Below are positions 6,486 to 11,763 of a stretch of 11,763 nt of DNA, one piece after another. Position 1 is the stretch's first letter; each line of letters starts with the position of its first letter. Position numbers and translations under genes: made by a program. The notes under the pieces were generated by a model. The model worked only from the letters and a program-made list of their open reading frames with translations. It searched no databases and was not told the DNA's origin. This DNA is from Chitinophagaceae bacterium (GTDB lineage: Bacteria; Bacteroidota; Bacteroidia; Chitinophagales; Chitinophagaceae). The stretch lies in NCBI GenBank assembly GCA_025362915.1, contig JANYEU010000294.1, positions 1-11,763 of the forward strand. The letters are read 5' to 3'.

Positions 6486-8144
6486 TTAATATCCATGATT
6501 TTGTGTCAGATTCGGATTAGCTATGATATTATTCTGAGGAATTGGCAGTAAGTTGTAATCAGAACTGACTCCAGTTCCGGAAAGAACACCTCCTTTCCAA
6601 GGCCAAGTATAAGTACCAGATGTCAGCAATCCATATCTAATCAAATCTGTACGACGATGCCCTTCCCAATATAATTCCCTTCCTCTCTCATCCAAAATAT
6701 TTTGCAATGTGATACTTGGGAAATCACTATCAATACCCGCAACATTTGCATGACCGAAAGCTCTTTCCCTAACCAAATTAAAATACTTTAGAGCGGTAGT
6801 CATATCGGCAACAGTTGAACCACGTAATGCAGCTTCAGCATAAATAAGGTACATTTCAGCCAATCTGAATACAGCAAAATCATTGTCGGCAAATATTTGC
6901 TGAGGATCGTTTGTAGGCTTGCCATCAGAACGAACATTACGGAACTTGGCAATATGCAACCCATTAGAAAAATCGCCTACCCCTGTTGTTGCAGAAACTT
7001 GGGTGGAAGATGTTCCATAAACCAATTTCTTCTTTGTTGTATCAAGATAGGTAGTAAACAAAGCCCTAATATCGGTAGCACCTGTCAAGTCACTAAATAA
7101 ATTTGCGAGACCGCTAGTAGCCCTGTAACCATTCCATCCACCCCCAACACCATAATAAAGGTTATCGGCACCACTAGGCGCATGAACCAAGAAAGTTGTA
7201 TTACCATAACCTTGTGTATGTAACCCATCACAATTAATTGCAAAAATGAATTCATCTGTGCATTTATCATTATCTGCCAAAAATAATTGAGGATAGTTAG
7301 GATGTAATGAGTAACCTCCATTAATAACCTTATTTGCGTACATTGCAGCAGAATCATAATACTTTGGTGTTGCCGTAGCTGGGGAATAGATAGAGGCATT
7401 CAAATACATTCTTGCAAGCAACGCCCACTCTGCTCCTTGGTCAACTCGACCATATTCTATTGTTTTTACAGGAGCCAAATCGCCATCTATAGCTTTTAAC
7501 TCACTAACTATATATGCAAATAAATTAGCTCTGCTTATTTCCTTTGGTAAAGCACCAATTGGGTCTTTCTCAGTGATAAAAGTTGACTTACCAAACAAAT
7601 CGAGCATTACCCAATAGTTGAATGCACGTAGGAATCTTGCTTCTGCTCTGGAATTTTTAATATCAGTTGCGGCCGTGCCTGTAATCCCATTAGACGCTAA
7701 CTGGGCATCAGTTGCCTGTTGCAAGTATTGGTTGATTAATGTGATATTATAAATAGGTCTGGCATACAAACCATAAACAAATTTATCACTACTTGTTAGT
7801 GTGAAATTATGGATATTGTCCAACACCCCACCGTCATTCCATGCCTCTATGGCTTCATCGGTAGGTAATTCTTCAAAGTTGAACATCCCTCTTATCAAGG
7901 CTACCTGAGATCCTTCATCAAGCCCACCTGTAATGTCTGGTGAGCCAGCAGGTCCTTGGTCTCCACCAATAGACAAAGTCCCATATATTTTTGCTAACAC
8001 TCCCTTATAACCTGCTGGAGTTGAAAATACAGTTGAAGGCAATTGAGCATTTTGTGGAGATAGGTTCAAGTCCTTTGAGCAAGATGATAAGGTAACAAGG
8101 GCTATCCCTACAATCAACAAATTATTTATTACTTTAAGTTTCAT
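6486..8144 (-). CDS. susD: SusD/RagB-family glycan-binding lipoprotein
   Basis: This 552-residue protein is a full-length SusD. It has the lipobox LSSC with lipidated Cys22, followed by SKD, compatible with surface export. The SusD-like N-terminal helices include SRAEARFLRAFNYWVMLDLF (165-184), and AEWALLARMYLNASIY (238-253) is TPR-like. The RagB/SusD C-terminal signatures are VFRLAEMYLIYAEAALR (425-441), LDERGRELYWEGHRR (484-498) and the end LLPIPQNNIIANPNL (532-546). EELPTDEAIEAWNDGG (91-106) resembles a loop found in starch-type SusD relatives. SusD forms a lid over the SusC barrel and captures oligosaccharides. The gene begins 19 bp after the susC stop, consistent with one transcript. Confidence 0.95.
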   Translation of the reverse strand: MKLKVINNLLIVGIALVTLSSCSKDLNLSPQNAQLPSTVFSTPAGYKGVLAKIYGTLSIGGDQGPAGSPDITGGLDEGSQVALIRGMFNFEELPTDEAIEAWNDGGVLDNIHNFTLTSSDKFVYGLYARPIYNITLINQYLQQATDAQLASNGITGTAATDIKNSRAEARFLRAFNYWVMLDLFGKSTFITEKDPIGALPKEISRANLFAYIVSELKAIDGDLAPVKTIEYGRVDQGAEWALLARMYLNASIYSPATATPKYYDSAAMYANKVINGGYSLHPNYPQLFLADNDKCTDEFIFAINCDGLHTQGYGNTTFLVHAPSGADNLYYGVGGGWNGYRATSGLANLFSDLTGATDIRALFTTYLDTTKKKLVYGTSSTQVSATTGVGDFSNGLHIAKFRNVRSDGKPTNDPQQIFADNDFAVFRLAEMYLIYAEAALRGSTVADMTTALKYFNLVRERAFGHANVAGIDSDFPSITLQNILDERGRELYWEGHRRTDLIRYGLLTSGTYTWPWKGGVLSGTGVSSDYNLLPIPQNNIIANPNLTQNHGY

Positions 8145-8163
8145 ATAATTAGTTTTTTATTAA

Positions 8164-11154
8164 TTAGAAATCAAGATTTAATCCAAAAGTAAAAACTCTT
8201 GGGCGAGGATATATTGTATTATCTACACCGGTAGTACTAGAATTCTCAGGATCTAATCCAGTGTATTTTGTTATGACAAAAACATTTTGAACATTCGCAT
8301 TTATCCGCAATGATGCATTGTTATGCAATATTTTACCGACGTTGTAACCCAAATTAATATTATCCAATCTTACAAAAGAAGCATTCTCTATATAGTAATT
8401 AGATAACCACTGAGGTGTGTTGAATTTTGATGCCAAATAATTGGTTGTACCATTCTGTATAAATTGTAACGGATTTTCCATACCACCATTTCCTTTGAGG
8501 AATCCATGATTTGAATTTACATTATTGTACAGATAATTTCCAACTGAACCATGTGCCGCAATTCCGAGGCTATATTTTTTATATATAACCTGAGTAGTAA
8601 AGCCAAACATGAAGTCTGGGCTTGCCTTTTTGAATTGAATTTGGTCATTGCCATTAATTTGACCATCCCTGTTCAAATCTGCATATAATCCTTCCATTGG
8701 AGCACCAGTTTTAGCATTATATACTTGTTTGTAAACATAAAAAGAAGATGGGTCATAACCTTTCTGATACAGACCTATAGTATTTCCAGTACCTCCTGAA
8801 ATTCCTCCTTCAGGAAATGTTCTCCCTCCCAAATCGGTTACTTCAGTATGGTTATAGGTGACATTGAATCCTAAATCCCAAGTTATATCCTTATTTTTAT
8901 AAGGTACAGTATTCAGTACTAACTCAACACCTTTACTTTCCATTGTGCCTATGTTTTCAAACTCTTGAACATCAAAGTTTGCTCCTGGCGCAACAGGTAT
9001 ATTTGCCAACAAATTCTTTGTTTTCTTATCGTAAATATCTACATTACCTGTTATCCTATTTTTCAAGAACCCAAAGTCTATACCTGCATTATAGGTTGTG
9101 GTTGTTTCCCAAGAAATATTTGGATTAAATACTGTTGGTCTAAGGAAACCATAGAATGTATTGCCAAATTGATATTGTGCTCCTGCATTTATACTTTTAT
9201 AATAGTTAGGCGTATAGTAATAATAATTTGACCCTATATCCTGTTGACCAGTTGAACCAATACCAACTCTCAACTTTAAATCTGTAATTACTGATGTATT
9301 TTTAAAGAATTGTTCTTTTAACTTCCAAGCTGCTGCTGCTGCTGGAAAAGTACCGACCCTATGTCCAAGACCAAATCTTGAACTAGCATCGCTTCTTATG
9401 GAAGCAGTTAACAAATAATAATTAGCAACTGTTAAGTTCACCCTTCCTAAATAGGATTCCATTGCATAAGTTGGTTTATCCGTAGGATAATTGATTGCAC
9501 TGGATGTTACAGTATCTTTTTTAGTATCGTAAGCAGTACCATAGGTTGGATTGGTATATATATCCGTCTCAAACTTCTGATAACTATGCAAAGCCAATAC
9601 ATCAATCTTACTGTCTAATGACTTCAATTCTTTTGAATAAAATAAAGATATATCTGCTAAGGTATTCTTGCTTCCTTGCAAGAAATGGTATTTACTTCCG
9701 CTATATGTTGCCTGATAAACAGTAACTAAGTTAGTCTGTAAATTATCTTGTTCTACATTGGTCGCATTATCCATACCCACATTCACTAAAACATGCAAAT
9801 CTGGAAAGAAATGTAACTTGTAATCCAATTGGACATTACCTAAATAGCGGTCAACATTACCAATATGGTTTCTAAGTTCCAACAACGAAAGTGGATTGGG
9901 TTGCACAGAACCTCCATTTGTTCCTATAGGTGTTCCAGCACCCGTTAACCATTCAAAATTTCCACCAAACTTATTTTTCTGGGTTAATGGTTGTGTAGGG
10001 TCAAAAGTCACAGCTGCACTTACTGCGCCCTGATCTGCATATCTACTCTCATTATGCGAATAATGAAAGTTTACATTAACCGATAAATGGTCATCAAAAA
10101 ACTTAGGTGAAAGGTTCAAAGAAGTAGTAAGCCTATCGAACATGTCTGTTTTCAAAACCCCACTTTGATTCAAATAACCTAAAGATGCCCTAAAAGGAAG
10201 AATGCCTATTGCACCACTTGCACTAATATTGTTGTCGAATCCAATTGCATCCTGATAAATTTGCTTTTGCCAGTCAGTATTTGCCGTCCCTAAAAGGCTT
10301 TTCCAGATTGCGGCTGTCGAATCGCCTTTAATAATACTTCTCACCTGATCTCCAGATAAAACAGACACTTCATTAGGCACGTGCCCAACAGAGAATTTGG
10401 TATTGTAATTAAATTTAACCTTACCCTTTGCCCCTTTTTTCATAGTGATTATGATTACACCACCAGAAGCCCTAGAACCATACAATGCAGCAGCAGATGC
10501 ATCCTTCAATACACTCATGGATTCAATATCATTAGGATCTATTGTACTCAATACGTTTTGAGCATTATTACCCAAGCTGTTACCAGCGACCGGCACACCA
10601 TCAATTACAATAAGTGGGTCGGAGCTTGCATTGATGGAAGACTGTCCACGGATACGTATGGTACTACCTCCACCAGGTTGACCACCGCCAGAAGTAACCT
10701 GCAAACCAGCTACCTTACCTTGTAACAATTGCTCAGATGAATTGATATTCCCTTGTTGAAAATCTTTTGCCGTAACAGCAGTAACTGCACCAGTCAAATC
10801 TGTTTTCTTTCTAGTTCCATAAGCTACCACCACCACTTCATTTAAAGCGACATTTGACTGTACGAGATTTACCATTATTGATGATGAATTAGCAGAAACC
10901 TCTTGTTTGGCATATCCAATTGAAGTTACAATTAGTGTAGCATCATCGCTAGAAACCTTTACCCTAAAACTACCATCTGAATTGGTTTGAGTAGCATTTT
11001 TACTTCCTTTAACCTGAACCGTAATATTGGCTAAAGGCGTTCCATCTTTAGAGTCGGTTACTTTTCCTGTAACAACCCTCTCTTGTGCAAATACTGATAT
11101 GCCAAACACGAAGTTCATCATAAGCAGCAAGGCAATTAATCGTTTAAAATTCAT
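8164..11154 (-). CDS. susC: SusC/RagA-family TonB-dependent outer-membrane transporter
   Basis: With the start at 11154 the protein has 996 residues. A signal peptide (MNFKRLIALL to VFAQ, cleavage after ~24) is followed by a carboxypeptidase-regulatory-like domain (~27-100: VVTGKVTDSKDGTPLANITV). A TonB-box region NEVVVVAYG (105-113) comes next, then the plug (~114-240) with LLQGKVAGLQV, STIRIRGQSS, PLIVIDGVP and the SusC signature SVLKDASAAALYGSRASGG (214-232). The rest is a beta-barrel ending in VFTFGLNLDF with the C-terminal Phe used for outer-membrane assembly. An in-frame ATG at 11229 would add 25 basic and hydrophobic residues before the signal peptide and is unlikely to be the start. 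It imports the glycan captured by SusD using TonB-ExbBD energy. First gene of the operon. No N-terminal STN domain is present, so signalling through an anti-sigma factor of the FecR type is not expected. Confidence 0.96.
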   Translation of the reverse strand: MNFKRLIALLLMMNFVFGISVFAQERVVTGKVTDSKDGTPLANITVQVKGSKNATQTNSDGSFRVKVSSDDATLIVTSIGYAKQEVSANSSSIMVNLVQSNVALNEVVVVAYGTRKKTDLTGAVTAVTAKDFQQGNINSSEQLLQGKVAGLQVTSGGGQPGGGSTIRIRGQSSINASSDPLIVIDGVPVAGNSLGNNAQNVLSTIDPNDIESMSVLKDASAAALYGSRASGGVIIITMKKGAKGKVKFNYNTKFSVGHVPNEVSVLSGDQVRSIIKGDSTAAIWKSLLGTANTDWQKQIYQDAIGFDNNISASGAIGILPFRASLGYLNQSGVLKTDMFDRLTTSLNLSPKFFDDHLSVNVNFHYSHNESRYADQGAVSAAVTFDPTQPLTQKNKFGGNFEWLTGAGTPIGTNGGSVQPNPLSLLELRNHIGNVDRYLGNVQLDYKLHFFPDLHVLVNVGMDNATNVEQDNLQTNLVTVYQATYSGSKYHFLQGSKNTLADISLFYSKELKSLDSKIDVLALHSYQKFETDIYTNPTYGTAYDTKKDTVTSSAINYPTDKPTYAMESYLGRVNLTVANYYLLTASIRSDASSRFGLGHRVGTFPAAAAAWKLKEQFFKNTSVITDLKLRVGIGSTGQQDIGSNYYYYTPNYYKSINAGAQYQFGNTFYGFLRPTVFNPNISWETTTTYNAGIDFGFLKNRITGNVDIYDKKTKNLLANIPVAPGANFDVQEFENIGTMESKGVELVLNTVPYKNKDITWDLGFNVTYNHTEVTDLGGRTFPEGGISGGTGNTIGLYQKGYDPSSFYVYKQVYNAKTGAPMEGLYADLNRDGQINGNDQIQFKKASPDFMFGFTTQVIYKKYSLGIAAHGSVGNYLYNNVNSNHGFLKGNGGMENPLQFIQNGTTNYLASKFNTPQWLSNYYIENASFVRLDNINLGYNVGKILHNNASLRINANVQNVFVITKYTGLDPENSSTTGVDNTIYPRPRVFTFGLNLDF

Positions 11155-11302
11155 AGTAGAAAATTTACTGGTTAATGTAAAAAGTTTAATAAGTTGAAAT
11201 TTTTTAAATTTAAAAAAAACGTTAAGCATCAGTGGAGTAATAATTTGAAAAAAAATCTTTCACACGATTACCATGGTTGTCTAGTAGCAACCGGGGCAAA
11301 TA

Positions 11303-11352
11303 ACAATCTAGCAACAATCTAATTTTCATACAATCTTTTTTTAGTACAATCG
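11303..11352 (-). promoter_or_regulatory. Four direct repeats of ACAATC upstream of susC (possible regulator site)
   Basis: On the plus strand ACAATCTA begins at 11303 and 11314, within a 9-bp repeat AACAATCTA at 11302-11310 and 11313-11321. ACAATCT starts at 11330 and ACAATCG at 11346. Start-to-start spacings are 11, 16 and 16 bp, all in the same orientation, about 150-200 bp before the susC ATG. Several similarly oriented copies with regular spacing suggest cooperative protein binding; the regulator is unknown. Confidence 0.4.
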
Positions 11353-11360
11353 CTTTTTGC

Positions 11361-11410
11361 AATGTGTACTTATGACACATTTGAGTACAAAGATGTGTAT
11401 TTTTTACACA
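11361..11410. promoter_or_regulatory. Two adjacent TGTGT/ACACA inverted repeats (possible operator)
   Basis: AATGTGT (11361-11367) and ACACATT (11375-11381) form a palindrome with a 7-nt spacer. TGTGTA (11394-11399) and TACACA (11405-11410) form a second with a 5-nt spacer. AGTACA also recurs at 11344-11349 and 11384-11389, and inverted at 11365-11370. The block lies just upstream of the ACAATC repeats relative to susC. Confidence 0.35.
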
Positions 11411-11720
11411 ATAAAGAAACTTTTTAAAAAATAATTTTCAAACAATGTTCATAACCTTGATAAATAGAGGTCTTTTGGCCCATTAATTTCAACTCAACAG
11501 TATGCTATAGCCACTTATTTACTCAAAATTTCTTTGATTCAATTAATAACCCCAGACAGATATCCGAAGGAGTTTAATCTACTTACCTTGATTTACTAGA
11601 ACTGATGAAAGAACAACATAAATTACTTTATACCCTTTTTTGGGGTCATATTTCCGTTTTGTAAGGCTTTTGCGATTATAAGAGATACATTTTCAAAAGA
11701 ATGTTTAATTACACATCGTC

Positions 11721-11763
11721 GATGGTTCAATCATGCTTCGCAGATGGTGCAATGATGCTTCGC
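11721..11763. repeat. 22-bp tandem repeat running off the right edge
   Basis: GATGGTTCAATCATGCTTCG plus CA (11721-11742) is followed directly by GATGGTGCAATGATGCTTCG plus C (11743-11763). The units match at 19 of 21 positions. The period is not a multiple of three, and the array continues beyond the window if it is longer than two copies. Confidence 0.65.

Larger units (their letters stand above)
11155..11763. other. Long non-coding region upstream of susC
   Basis: These 609 bp hold no convincing gene on either strand; the longest open stretches are a few tens of codons. The part next to susC (11155-11230) is a very AT-rich leader. No perfect TAnnTTTG element was found for susC. The middle holds two clusters of short repeats described separately, and the right edge holds a tandem repeat. 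A regulator gene may lie beyond 11763. Confidence 0.6.

Noticed and set aside
11155..11229. N-terminal extension of SusC from an ATG at 11229
   Set aside because: It places 25 basic and hydrophobic residues before a textbook signal peptide that begins at the ATG at 11154; the stretch is AT-rich leader sequence that happens to be open.
11632..11646. ACCC / GGGT hairpin with T-rich loop
   Set aside because: A four-base-pair stem is too short to support a terminator or RNA structure call.
11605..11664. Small plus-strand ORF of 19 codons upstream of susC
   Set aside because: It has no ribosome-binding site at a suitable distance, no recognisable product and a length expected by chance.
11722..11763. 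Plus-strand gene start at the ATG at 11722, open to the window edge
   Set aside because: Only 14 codons, made of a tandem repeat whose 22-bp period breaks reading frame between copies; no leader features.

Overview
The window looks like chromosomal DNA of a Bacteroidota bacterium, plausibly a Chitinophagaceae-type genus (the genus is inference). The evidence is a complete susC/susD/susE-type outer-membrane glycan-uptake operon, AT-rich gene leaders without strong Shine-Dalgarno sites, a Bacteroidota-type -7 promoter element (TAnnTTTG) and low overall GC.

Left part (1-3411): a class-V PLP aminotransferase-like gene is cut by the left edge on the minus strand. It diverges across a 286-bp spacer from a plus-strand series: an arginase/formimidoylglutamase-fold protein with incomplete metal ligands, a small four-helix-bundle protein of the 23S rRNA intervening-sequence (IVP/S23) family, and a class-III PLP aminotransferase. 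The small gene sits in a compact inverted-repeat-bounded cassette of about 460 bp that fills the space between its two neighbours. Its arms are built from 7-bp units (consensus GATAKKA). A related perfect palindrome without an ORF lies at the 3' end of the class-III aminotransferase and supplies that gene's last three codons and stop. This repeat family, paired with an IVP gene outside rRNA, is the most interesting signal here.

Middle (3416-4291): yicC, an endoribonuclease-family gene, runs on the minus strand, convergent with the aminotransferase and separated from it by the palindrome.

Right part (4390-11154): a four-gene minus-strand operon reads susC (TonB-dependent transporter), susD (surface glycan-binding lipoprotein), a susE-like lipoprotein with one CBM-like domain, and a second susE/F-like lipoprotein with two tandem CBM-like domains. 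A clear intrinsic terminator follows. Gaps between genes are only 19-24 bp. Together they should form a surface glycan-capture and import complex, probably for an alpha-glucan because SusE/F-type binding modules are present. No glycoside hydrolase or regulator is encoded in the window.

Right edge (11155-11763): 609 bp without a gene lie upstream of susC. They hold clustered direct and inverted repeats that look like an operator region, and a 22-bp tandem repeat that runs off the window end.
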